Source: Clonostachys chloroleuca
Lineage: Eukaryota > Ascomycota > Sordariomycetes > Hypocreales > Bionectriaceae
Length of the DNA stretch: 64,000 nt
Assembly (NCBI GenBank): GCA_037952775.1
Contig: JBANAY010000004.1
Coordinates: 14,198,001 to 14,262,000, forward strand
Direction: 5' to 3'
The notes under the pieces were generated by a model that made no database searches, was not told the origin of the DNA, and was given only the letters and a program-made list of their open reading frames with translations. A program made the translations under genes and the position numbers. Shown one piece after another: positions 53,574 through 64,000 of this stretch (its first letter is position 1; every line of letters begins with the position of its first letter).

Positions 53574-54827
53574 CGAGAATAGATTGGCAACTTTGAACAC
53601 GTTGGTGTTTCACCGAAAAAGTGATTCTGGGATGACCACTTATTGATTGGTAGCCAAAGATTGCGTGTTATCTATGGCAATGTTCAGTTATTGAGCAGAC
53701 CCAAGTTCTGCATCTATTGATATATATTCCACCACTCTTCTAATCTATGCATGAAAAATCGACCTCTGTATTCCAAGAAACCCCCTTGGATGAAGTTCCG
53801 TGGCGTGTTTGTTACCCTGCCTGACTGGATAGTATATAAGTATTCTTGCCAAGCTTTGCTGCACCCGTTCGGCATGATTTTCCCATTCTTTATAATCTAT
53901 ATGGCCCGTCTTAGTATTTTCAAGGCGCCCTCTCTAAAAGATCTCACCTATTCTGCACATTGTTTACCTTCTCCTCAAACTCCGCAATTATACTCTCCAA
54001 ACGACTTTCGTGCTTGTGCACCCTTTGTGCGGGCTCTGAGATAAACTGCTGATCATCATTCTCTGTCGCTTCTGCGGCAACCAGAGTATTGCTCTGGCTT
54101 CTTAACGTAGCCCCGACTCCTCTCCCTCGCTTCTCTAATGAATATGCATTTGATCTCGGTTGCCAATACGAGAGAAGCCATAAATGGACTTTTTGATGGA
54201 GATTCTCGGTACCTGGAGTCCATGACTCGCGCTGTGTAGCTAAGACACACTGGCATGCGCCACGGTAGCCCCTTTTCGCGATTAGCAACGAATTCACAAT
54301 CTTGGCTTACTGACGCTAGACTCACATCCACCATAAAGTAGTGTAATGGTATAATGAAGGGCTACGAACCACCTGCTGTGATAAGAGAACCCTGTCCTGT
54401 GTGATTCCCTTGGTAGCCGAGATCCATCCACTTGTGGATTCTTGAGGTGCGGTTCCTGGGTCCGCTTCTGGGCTTAAAAAGACTGGAGCTACTTATAGCC
54501 TCCGCATTGCCCTAGACCAAGAGGAATATCCTTATCTGGCGGAGAAATAAGCGGATTGCTACCGATTAAGGAAGTGGCTTTGGAAGACACCAACGTAGGC
54601 GCAGAATTACCAGAAGAGGAATGGCTATTTCTCCGCTAGTCAAGCAACCAACTGTCCCTTGACCCAGTCTAATCCGACGATATCAGATAGGAGGCAAACA
54701 TCATTCCTATATATGAGACAGTAACGTTAAAGATGTGCTCCCATGCGGCTACTTCATTTGCTTATCAGGACAAACCAGAGGGTTCCGTTCTCGACTGATT
54801 ACATTGCTCGATCAATCAACCTTCAAC
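53574..54827. other. Intergenic, no gene recognised
   Basis: A minus-strand frame at 53944-54297 starts at GTG and ends in a charged helical stretch, but has no family or splice support. The GH3 promoter should lie at the right end. Confidence 0.4.
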
Positions 54828-57516
54828 ATGTCGCCCTTCATGAGTGAATCCCCTAAAAGATTGCTCGATGTTGAGGAGCTTATCTCCCAATTGTCAGTGG
54901 ACGAGAAAGTGTCTCTACTTGCAGGTAATGATCCATCTCACCACCGTCGGGGAACGCGACTCTTTAAGCTGATCCTACATAGGCAAGGACATCTGGCACA
55001 CAACGCCTCTTCCTCGTCACAGTATCCCGTCTATCCGCGTCTCTGATGGACCAAACGGCATTCGTGGCACGAGAAGTTTCGATGGCGTCCCATCGTCATG
55101 CCTTCCTTGCGGAACAGCTCTAGGCGCCACATTTGACAAAGATCTCCTCGTCGAGGTGGGAAGGCTTCAAGGCCAAGAAGCAAAGGCGAAAGGAGCAGTA
55201 GCCGTGCTTGGGCCAACACTCAATATTCAAAGAGGTCCCCTGGGTGGCCGTGGCTTCGAATCATTCTCTGAAGACCCTGTATTGTCCGGTATCTTGGCCG
55301 GTAACTATGCCTACGGCCTTGGGCATGAGAAAATTGCTGCTACTCTAAAGCACTTTGTCTGCAATGACATGGAGCATGAACGCATGGCGGTAAATGTTCT
55401 TGTCACACCCCGTGCGATGCGCGAGATCTACCTCTTGCCGTTCATGCTTGCTATCTCTATTGGAAACCCGCGAGCTATCATGACAGCTTACAATAAGATC
55501 AATGGGACACATGTCTCTGAGAGCAAGGAAATATTGCAGCATATTCTGAGGGACGAATGGGGGTTTGACGGACTCATCATGAGTGACTGGTACGTTGCTA
55601 TCCCGAACCACAGTACGAACACTCGCTCATATCTTCTTTAGGTGGGGGACCTACAGCACCACAGCCTCGGTCCAGGCTGGTCTTGACTTAGAGATGCCCG
55701 GCCCGACTCGGTGGAGAGGCGATGCCCTGTCTCATGCAGTGAGATCAAACAAGGTCACCGTGTCGCAACTTGATGATCGCGTAAGGAATGTTCTTAAGTT
55801 CATCAGTGATTCCGAAACCTCTGGAATTCCCGAAAATGCACCTGAGACGCAACTCAACCGTCCGGAGGACCAGGCCCTGCTGCGAAGAGCAGCTTCAGGA
55901 TCTATCGTACTCCTCAAGAACGATGACAAGGTCCTGCCGTTTGCAAAGTCAAAGACGACGGCAATCATTGGACCCAATGCTAACATCGCCCGGTTTTGTG
56001 GAGGCGGTAGTGCATCACTGCAACCGTACTACAGCGTCTCTCCCTACGAAGGCATTGCCAAGCAATGTGAACAGACTGTGTTTGCGCAAGGCTCTATGGA
56101 TCACTTGCTGCTACCACTCTTAGGCGATGTTATGAAGACTGAGGGGGGCCAAAAAGGCTTCACCTGGAGAGCCTACAACGAGCCCGCTACGGTCACCGAT
56201 CGAAAGGTAATTGACGAACGTATTATCACGGACTCAAATGTGTTCTTAATGGACTACGAAAACGATGAGCTTGCCTCTTTGTGGTATGCTCAGGCAGAGG
56301 GCATCTTCACGCCGAGACAGAGCGGTGTCTATGACTTTGGTCTCGGAGTGATAGGCACAGGCAGGCTATACGTCAACGATGAATTAGTGGTTAGCAACGT
56401 TGAGAATCAAAAGCCAGGTCCAACCCTTTTTGGGGCTGGAACCATCGAGGAAAAAGGTAGCACGGAGCTTATTGCTGGCCAAGACTACCGCATTCGAATC
56501 GAATGGGGCGGTCCTAAAACGAGCAAACTACCACCTATTCCCCCCATAGGCGGAAAGGGCAGCTTCAGATTCGGCGCATGCAGACGAATTGACCCAGATG
56601 AAGCCATCAAAGAGGCCGTGGCTTCAGCCAAGACCGTTGACCAGGTGGTCCTGGTTGTTGGACTGAACGGAGAGTGGGAGTCGGAGGGCACCGATCGCAA
56701 GACGATGGACTTGAGTGTTCACACGAACGCTCTTGTCTCAAAGGTCCTGGCTGCCAACCCTAACACTGCTGTCATTGTGCAATCAGGCACTCCAGTCGGA
56801 ATGCCATGGATTGACAATGCCAAGGCGGTTTGTCATGCCTGGTATGGCGGAAATGAAACTGGAAACGCGATCGCAGACGTCGTGTTTGGTGACGTGAACC
56901 CGGTAAGACATCCCCCAACAACAAGTACCTCGAAAGGCTCACCGCTAACACCAAGTTCTAGAGCGGCAAGCTACCCCTCACGATCCCACGCCGACTACAG
57001 GATAACCCTACATACTTTAGCTTTCGGAGCGATGCGGGACGTGTGCTATACGGCGAAGACGTCTATGTCGGCTACCGTTATTACGAAAAGATCGATGCCA
57101 GTCCATTGTTTGCCTTCGGCCACGGCCTCTCGTACTCGACCTTTGAGTTGAAGAACCTCCAAGTCCAGGTTGACACTACGACGAAGGTCACGCTACAAGT
57201 GTCAAACACGGGCGCCTGTAACAGCGCCGAAGTTGTGCAGGTTTACATCGCACCTCCTGCGACGACTACGGTCGACCGCCCGATTAAGGAGCTCAAGGCA
57301 TTCCGGAAGCTTTACCTGCAGGCACAGGAAGGTCAGGATGTCTCAATCGATCTAGATACAGTGCTTTCGACGAGCTACTGGGATGAAAGCCGAGGCAAGT
57401 GGTGCAGTGAGTCAGGCGAGTATAGGGTCTTGGTCGGGACCAGTAGCGCGAATACTCCATTGGAGGCAACCTTTGTGGTGACCAAGACGACGTATTGGAC
57501 AGGTCTTGCGCCGTGA
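54828..57516 (+). CDS. GH3 beta-glucosidase with PA14 and fibronectin III-like domains
   Basis: Four exons: 54828-54924, 54983-55589, 55642-56902 and 56962-57516, with introns of 58, 52 and 59 nt, for 839 residues. The GH3 N-domain contains [22 protein letters not shown] and GLIMSDWWGTYST, with D234 as nucleophile. The GH3 C-domain starts at [16 protein letters not shown] and is interrupted by a PA14 insert (about residues 400-540; [29 protein letters not shown]). It ends with a fibronectin III-like domain ([20 protein letters not shown]). No signal peptide is seen at the N terminus, so this is an intracellular-type enzyme of the bgl subgroup with PA14, splitting beta-glucosides after uptake. 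It is next to a sugar-regulator-like Zn2Cys6 gene. Confidence 0.95.
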
Positions 57517-57984
57517 GGCCACATACATGGACACGCTAAGGAGGCGGAGCATATGGTGGATATGATAGACGGGCCACTGTTCGTTCATAATCGCTCAATT
57601 CCGTTTAGAATTCTTTAGTTTAATGAAAGTACAAACAACCACCTGAAGGCCCTGAGGCAGCTGTCGGCATACATACGTGCAACAATCCTAACGACTAGAT
57701 CTAGGCTAGGCGCCTCTTAGACGAATCTGTCCACAATAGATACGTTAGTCTAGATAGTAAACAAGAGTAGGACTCCCGAGACTCGCCCGAAGACCGGACC
57801 AGGCGGGGAATAAATACCTCATTAGAGCCGTAGAAATTGGCCTATATATCATCTTTCGGATCGGCTTCATCCATGGCCCCCACTTGTTCGCCAGCCACCC
57901 GTTTTCTTTTCAAAGCAACATCCTGTCCGATTGTCTGACAATCTTTGCACGCTCATCCCGGCCTCAAGATGGTTGTGTCCCAGC

Positions 57985-59932
57985 ATGGCACCTAACCCAA
58001 GCGACTCTGGGTCGGCGGCAGCTATAAGGACGCCGACAAGGATGGCCACACGGCAAGCGTGCGATGGATGTCGCTTTCGGAAGCGGAAATGCACTTTCAG
58101 AAATGCAGGCAGCATACACTGGACCAATGTAGTGCAAGCATCTGAGTCGACCGAGAGGTGCGACAACTGCGAACGAGCAGACCGTCCGTGCACATTCCTG
58201 CTTCCGTTCAAAACTCGGGGCCCGAAGAGGAAGACAGGGCAACAATACACCATAGGCCATTGGGTATTCTTGGAACACAGACTGGACTGGCAGGCGCATA
58301 AGTTTAATGGTCAGAGCCCGATCTCACAACAGTCTGTGAGAAGCCCATCCCCTGTCACCGAGAGCACCGCCTCGCTTCCTAGGTCGTTTGATGGGATAGC
58401 ATCCTCTGCAACCTGTGAACGTTCCTATCCGACCGATGTCCTTTTTCCACGAGACCTAGTGCGATTCATCCTTCGCGACTATGTTACATACGTCTACCCC
58501 GTGATCCCCGTGATTCATAGGCCGACATTTGAGGCGGACTTCACAGGGGACCGTGATGCCCATGATCAAGAATTCCTCTCCCTGATCATTTCCTTATGCG
58601 CTATCACAGTCGGCCTGTTACCGTCAAGGTTCCAGATATATCGGGAGTACGAACCCCCCTCCCGTTCCAAACGCGGACAGAAATGGCGAATCATTGCTAC
58701 AAACTCAACCAAAGCTTTCGAGACACGACGTATTTCGACACTGTTAACCATCAGAAATGGGCGAGCACCTACCTCCTAGCACTTGCTTTTCACCAGATTG
58801 GTAACAGCAACTTGTGGCGCATGCTCGAGGTGGAAGCCATGCAGGTAATACGACTATTGGAAGTGCATCATATTGTAAGCTATGCAGGTCTTGATGTGAT
58901 TGAGGCCCAGCTTCGCAAGAAAGCGTTCTGGCTGATGTTTTACGATTATATTCATCAATTGCACAACTTGCGAAACGAACGAATAATGTATTTGGACCAT
59001 GTCATCCTGCGAGATATCAAGTTAGAGGATCTCATGCCGGCTCCCCTGGATGACGAGTATATTACCTCGAATGGCATAGCCACCTGCCCAGAGGACGTTG
59101 CCGCCAATTCGTTGACGGCGGGCTTCAATATCCACTCGCGTATCTTTGCGGCTGCCCTGGAGGCCCCGGGCGTTCTGTTCAACTTTCCTTGCTCTTGTGC
59201 TCGGCCCCAAGAATCTCAATCGCAAGACACTAATGTGAAAGAGCAACTGCACCACCTCAAACACATGCTCGACACGCTGCCGCCAGCATATAGACCTTGG
59301 AATAAGAAGGCTACACTCATCGAATCAACTCCCGAACACAAAGACGTGGGAGATGTTCAACGCGAGGCGATTCGTGTCAACATTCATGTAACGCACCTTT
59401 GGCTGCAAAGTATCATGCTTGATCGAATCGATGCTATTGCCGAGGAACAACAATTACTCGCCTTCTCTCCACATGGATCCGGCGATAGGCTAGCCTTAGG
59501 TTCAGGATCGTCCCCTTCGCTTCAGTCCATTGCACCCCATTCTACGTCATGGGACAAGCGCGAAGACATCTGCCGACAACTGTTGTACAGCTTACACTCT
59601 TTCTCGCATTCAGCATTGGAACCAAATGGACTTTCACTGGTCAGTTGTCTCCGACTATTTGGTCTTCGGGCGCTTGGGTTAGGAGACAGAAAACTTGAGG
59701 ATCGATCTGCTAACCGTACAGTGGCAAATAGGTATATAAAGTTCGTGATGTTGCTGTCCCGCTGCTGGCATGTCCGGACGAACGCGAACGACGGGCGAAA
59801 GAGTATTTGAGCGAGTTTGCTAGCCTCTTATCCGTGCTAGACGTCAATCAGAAGGCCAATTCGCTCATCCTGCAGAGTTGGATTGATACAAGTCGAGACA
59901 AGTCCATCACCTCTCTACCTACGCAGGACTAA
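57985..59932 (+). CDS. Zn2Cys6 transcription factor with an unusually long cysteine spacer (two one-base frame breaks)
   Basis: No intron was found. Two missing bases break the frame, one in a run of six C (58654-58659) and one in CCC (59758-59760). With both added, a 649-residue protein runs to TAA 59930-59932 and gains a coherent C terminus (CPDERERRAKEYLSEFASLL). The cluster is C26-X2-C29-X6-C36-X22-C59-X2-C62-X6-C69; the third spacer is far longer than the usual 5-12. CTFLLPFKTRGPKRK follows, then a Fungal_trans region (LRDYVTYVYPVIPVIHRPTF, later WASTYLLALAFHQIGN, KAFWLMFYDYIHQL). It lies 0.47 kb downstream of the GH3 gene on the same strand and could regulate it. Confidence 0.82.
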
Positions 59933-60179
59933 GGGGGTGGCTTGTGTTTTGCAAGTGTTACTGCGAGCCATTCTCCGGTTGGCTCAATGAATTTAAGTGG
60001 CCTCACCAAGCTGAGAAGCGAGGCACTTGCCTTGATGCGCGCAGACGAATATAAATAATGTTCTGGCTTTTAAATTGGCCCTAAGAAATCCAACACATTG
60101 CTAAGCTATAAGCATTATCTCCGTTTAGAGTGGTTCCCCCTTTGATTCTTTATCAACTCAAATATATTCAAAATACTTT

Positions 60180-61530
60180 GAACTGCTTCTATATTATACA
60201 AAGGAAATAATCGCTAAATAGTATCTGAATCCTACAAGCTCGAATTCTGATTACTTCGTTCTATTGCTCTGGCCGTCTTTATATATCAATAGACTTCAAC
60301 TGGCCTGAAAGTATCAGTATACCTTAGGTTACTCTGGAGTACTATACTTTATTAAATACTTTAAGTAGTACTATATTTTATATAAATTATCTAGATAGAA
60401 ATTTACTTATATTTATTATATAAATATAAACTATAGCTGGAGAGATTTTACTAATATAAGACCTCTAAATTATATATTAAATTATAAATATTAGAGAGCT
60501 ACTCTAAGATATAAGATTATTAGATATACTTCTATTAAAATAGTCTTTAACTAGGTAACTATAGAGTATTTCTAATATATAGTCTATTCTTAGTAATAGA
60601 ATATTAATCTTACTATACTCTAGAGTACTGGATATACTTATAATTAAAGCTATAATATTATTTTTTTTTATTAGAGTTCTTTAAGTTAAAGGTCTGGAAA
60701 AGATACTATAGAAGATTATTAAATAGCTATTCTGTAGATCTTATAGTAGAAGAAGTAGCTAGTAGGTAGAATAGTATTAGGCTACCCGGGTAGTAGTTTA
60801 ATACTTAAATCTAAAAGTTAATCTAGTTTTAATCTTATTCCTACTATTCTCTGATTTTATTAGCTATATATAATTCTATCTTTCTTCTCTAAAACTCAGT
60901 ATATTATTTATTAATATCTAGATAATTTTTATATTTATAGTATTCTTCTCTCTTAAAATCCAGATTATAGAGCTATTTAAAGTATATCTTATCTAGCGGA
61001 AGGAAGTAGTTATTAGACTATAGTTTACTAAAAGATCTAATAGCTTAATTATAATACTTTTCTATAGTCTTCTATAATATATAAGCCTTATTATTAGAGC
61101 TGCTAAGGATATTCCGGATAATACTTATAATTTAATTATTAAAATAGTTTAGAAGCTTTATTATATAAGATATCTTTTAGCCTCTAAGTAAGCTAATATA
61201 TTCTATAATTAATTATTCTATTATATCTCTAAGTATATTAGCAGTATTTATAAGCTCGTTAACTCTCCTGTATAGTAAGCAGATTTCTACTATAGCTCTG
61301 CTACTAGTAATATAGATATTACTAGCTAGAATAAGGACCTTTTACCTCTGCAGGTATATAGCTGCTATAGTCTGATTAAGGGTAAGGATTACTTTTATAA
61401 GAGTTAACTGGGTTAGGTAGGTATAGTTACTAATCTTAGGGTAATTAGTAATACTTAATCCTCTGATTAAATTAGTAATATTATTAAGCCTAATACTAGT
61501 TGAAATCGTTAGTTTACTTATTCTGGATAG
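60180..61530. repeat. AT-rich RIP-like island, second
   Basis: About 1.35 kb are dominated by TA and CT/AG steps. C is almost always followed by T or C, CpG is nearly absent, and every frame is closed. It shares the signature of the 1.0-2.4 kb island and is most likely a mutated transposon copy. Confidence 0.7.
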
Positions 61531-63407
61531 GGTTACTATAATACAGCTTAAGCTGTTGAGAGGATATTAGGGAAAATCGGAAAAAATATTGAAATTTAAG
61601 TTTTTTTGTAATGATACGGGGTCTGTCCTTGGAGCATATGTCTCTTCGTTCCTCGAGGTATATGCTCATTCCAATAGAGTTGGCTTCCCTACCGATTGTA
61701 GCTCAAAGGTATATGTAGTGGCATAGCGATTTGTGGTGTAGCCCGAGCTGTGCAAGGCGACAGCAACGGGAGGCCAACAGCAACGAAGCATACATGCGCC
61801 ACCGAAGGTAGCGCAAATCTGTGGCGGATGTGCCATGCCTCTCAACAAATAGCATACCTACATCAGTAATAAGGGCATGCACCTCAATCTCTTTCTTAAC
61901 TCGGCATTATGGATGACCCTCCTCGACCTGGCGATGAAATCTTCAAACAAATTTACGAGAAACACTTTACCAGAAGGCAATCCCGTTATCTCGAGAAGCA
62001 CCTCTCCTGAGGCTAGAGAATGTGATCCCCCAGCACCCTAAATTTCCACCCTACATAGAGATTGGCGACGATGCATCAAGATTCTTGAACGCCACTGGAC
62101 ACTCTAGTTAGGAGGCCTCTTAGATGCTCAGCTAACTGTTCAAAGAGAGAAGGCATAACCCCTAAACAAGGGTGATCAAATAGACTTAGAGTTGAAAATG
62201 AAATTTCACCCGGAAAAACTCATCTTCGACACTATCCAATATACACATAATGGCAAAACTAGTTTTCCAAAGCTTTGTTGATATTATCTCTCATGCTGGT
62301 TTCTTCAAGTTCGAAACCTAAGCGTCAGTCTGTGAGATTGAAGAACTCGCATCGTGACTCTATAGGCAAATGATATCTGGAAGAAGATATAAGTATCTGA
62401 TATCGACTGATTAGAACCTAGAAATCGGCTTATACCTATTGGAATAGGACCCAGTGCATCTTATAGTTGGGGATTTGGAAACACTGATGTTTTAGGTCCT
62501 TTCCAACTCTCATTATTGTTCGCTCATATTCGTAACTGATAATCGAAAAAATCTTCGACTATTCCTTGATATCTTTACAGACTTCAATTCTCTGCCAAAA
62601 TAGGGATGCTTGCATATATGCAGATAGCATAAAATTGAAACTCGAAGACTCAAGTTCTCACTTAAGTCATTCTGCCGAGGATCGTATGCTATAAAGCCTA
62701 AGAAGTGCATATGGTCTAGGTTGAAGATAGGGTTACGGAGAGCTACGCTTTTTATCAAAACCACTAGAAGCCGAAATACTTCCATTAGTCTCAAATACGA
62801 GTTGTATTTGGTCCCTATAGGTTAGAGGAACAGAAAATGGGCAGATTGAAATAGAGTAGCCCCCCTGCAAGGAGTTTTCTAGACCTTCAAGTCTGAGAAA
62901 AAATCGGCGTTGAACACGACTGTGGTCTACGCAGAAATCTATGATGTTTCTGCATAAATATACAAGATTTCCAATATTCCTGTGCTCGGTGATGTTCCTT
63001 GCCTTTTATATTTCCAAGAGATACTACGGTGGATGGCGAAAACTAGCTCTGTAAGGATTTGATTCTTCTATATCCATCGAATGATATCTAAAGCCCAAGT
63101 CTTTATTAAATGAATCCTTAGCGGACGTTTGACAAATGGGAGTGTGGACACTGGTCAAAACTTAAATACAGAGAGCGAGGTTAGATCAGGAAAGTGGAAT
63201 TATAAGGCTCACGTTCGCAGGAGGGTCGTAATCACTGTCCACACAACTACCGCCAGATGTTATTCAGCATATAATAGGAATCCGGGTGTATTTGTAAACA
63301 TTTATCTCGCTCACAAACACAAAAAGCCTTCTCAACTTATATGACAATGATGATAACAGACAAAAAACTTTTATTTATCATCAACAGTTAAGTAAAGCAA
63401 ACGCAAA
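61531..63407. other. Gene-free flank of the AT-rich island
   Basis: Composition returns towards normal. A 33-codon frame with codon-like character starts at ATG 61910 and is followed by stops. Other frames (for example minus 62513-62794) show no motif. Degenerate coding DNA is possible but not shown. Confidence 0.4.
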
Positions 63408-64000
63408 TTACATGTCGACGTTTTTCTCATCTTCAACTCCAAATATGGCCCTCATGGGATCCTGGTAGTGCATAAATCCAATACCTGGCTCACAAACACC
63501 ATAACCCAAAAGGCGTTGAGCTTGAGGCTTCATCTGCCTCACTCTCTCGACCTGGATTTCAAGGAAGAAGTTCTCGGTTGGTCGGAGGGTAGGTTTACGT
63601 AAAAAGGTTCCGAGGGTCTCTCCATAATCATCCCTGGGGAAGAGAAAATAGTCAGCATCAAAAGTAAATCGCACCAATCAATGAACAAACATAGACCTAC
63701 TTGGTAATATTGGAGCCACCTGCAGGATACAGGGTTCCTAGAAAGATAAGTGCGCCCCCAACTTCGAGCTCGATTGGGACAGCTTCTTCGTCTAGTGGAC
63801 GACGTTCTGGCCCCCAAAGATGTGAGCCTGGAATGGCAACAGTGGCATCATTTTCTTTCGTTGTCTTGGTCAAGGCTGTAACACATGACATCATTGTAAG
63901 AGCCTCTCCTGGTTTAGGATGGTGATCACTGTTCACTATAAGTTAGCTTTAATTGAAGGGGCAGGCATGGATAGCCATACTTGTCATCTCGGTGAAGAAC
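63408..64000 (-). CDS. Phytanoyl-CoA dioxygenase (PhyH) family enzyme, C-terminal part (cut by the right edge)
   Basis: Exons read leftward: 64000-63981 (partial), 63928-63701 and 63633-63408, with introns of 52 and 67 nt. The edge exon encodes VLHRDD, holding the HxD iron-binding motif (His codon 63994-63992). The middle exon carries TALTKTTKENDATVAIPGSH and then LW, whose His is the expected distal iron ligand, and GGALIFLGTLYPAGG. The last exon ends GIGFMHYQDPMRAIFG. It is a 2-oxoglutarate/Fe(II) oxygenase related to fungal metabolite-tailoring enzymes such as verruculogen synthase. The N-terminal half and start lie beyond 64000, so the neighbourhood to the right would show whether it is part of a pathway. 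Confidence 0.85.

Noticed and set aside
54330..54400. tRNA-like GTGTAATGGTATAATGAAGG stretch
   Set aside because: There is a B-box-like hint at most. No TTCGA T-loop, no pairing acceptor stem and no anticodon arm could be drawn.
46851..62479. 17-bp identity (ATAGTTGGGGATTTGGA) at 46851 and 62463 as a dispersed repeat
   Set aside because: Similarity does not extend convincingly on either side, so chance or a very old relic cannot be excluded.

Overview
The window is nuclear DNA of a filamentous ascomycete (Pezizomycotina). Genes carry short 45-70 nt GT-AG introns. The families are typical of that group: Zn2Cys6 and C2H2/Zn2Cys6 regulators, a TALE homeodomain protein, a DUF3425 bZIP, sugar and anion:cation-symporter MFS carriers, GH3, GT34, NmrA and an OrsD-like protein. 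AT-rich islands show a RIP-like mutation signature. I cannot fix the genus. No tRNA, rRNA, CRISPR array or bacterial-style operon was seen.

Layout. 0-2.4 kb: a homeodomain gene cut by the left edge, then an AT-rich repeat island with an embedded GC-rich hairpin array. 2.8-14.6 kb: tailoring-type genes, namely an enoyl-reductase-like MDR, a Zn2Cys6 regulator, an SDR, a decayed NmrA gene, a 2-oxoglutarate/Fe(II) dioxygenase and a sugar-type MFS. 15.4-18.7 kb: an orphan 497-residue protein and a dual C2H2/Zn2Cys6 regulator. 18.7-25.2 kb is mostly empty apart from a GT34 glycosyltransferase. 25.2-37.3 kb: two ACS-family transporters flanking a proline-racemase-family enzyme, a 983-residue protein with two PLP-decarboxylase domains, and an epoxide hydrolase. 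38-48.5 kb: an OrsD-like zinc-finger protein, a C2H2 protein, a Gfo/Idh/MocA oxidoreductase, a DUF3425 bZIP factor, a second SDR and a DUF4419 protein. 49.6-60 kb: a second sugar MFS, a MOSC protein, a GH3 beta-glucosidase and a Zn2Cys6 regulator. 60.2-61.5 kb is a second AT-rich island, and a PhyH-type dioxygenase is cut by the right edge.

How the genes may work together. From 2.8 to 37.3 kb the window has what a specialised-metabolite or amino-acid-derivative locus needs (reductases, two regulators, an oxygenase, a racemase/dehydratase, a decarboxylase, an epoxide hydrolase and three transporters) but no PKS, NRPS, terpene synthase or prenyltransferase. The likeliest new biology is the tandem PLP protein: its N-terminal domain has lost the PLP lysine while its C-terminal domain keeps it. 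The neighbouring orphan protein is the second candidate. The 54.8-59.9 kb pair (GH3 plus Zn2Cys6 factor) looks like a small sugar-utilisation module.

Caution on sequence quality. At least eight single-base frame breaks in otherwise intact genes are each repaired by one added base, most of them in C/G runs. This looks like homopolymer under-calling in the assembly, so most of these genes are probably functional. Gene models below were spliced by eye, and each multi-exon total was checked for divisibility by three.
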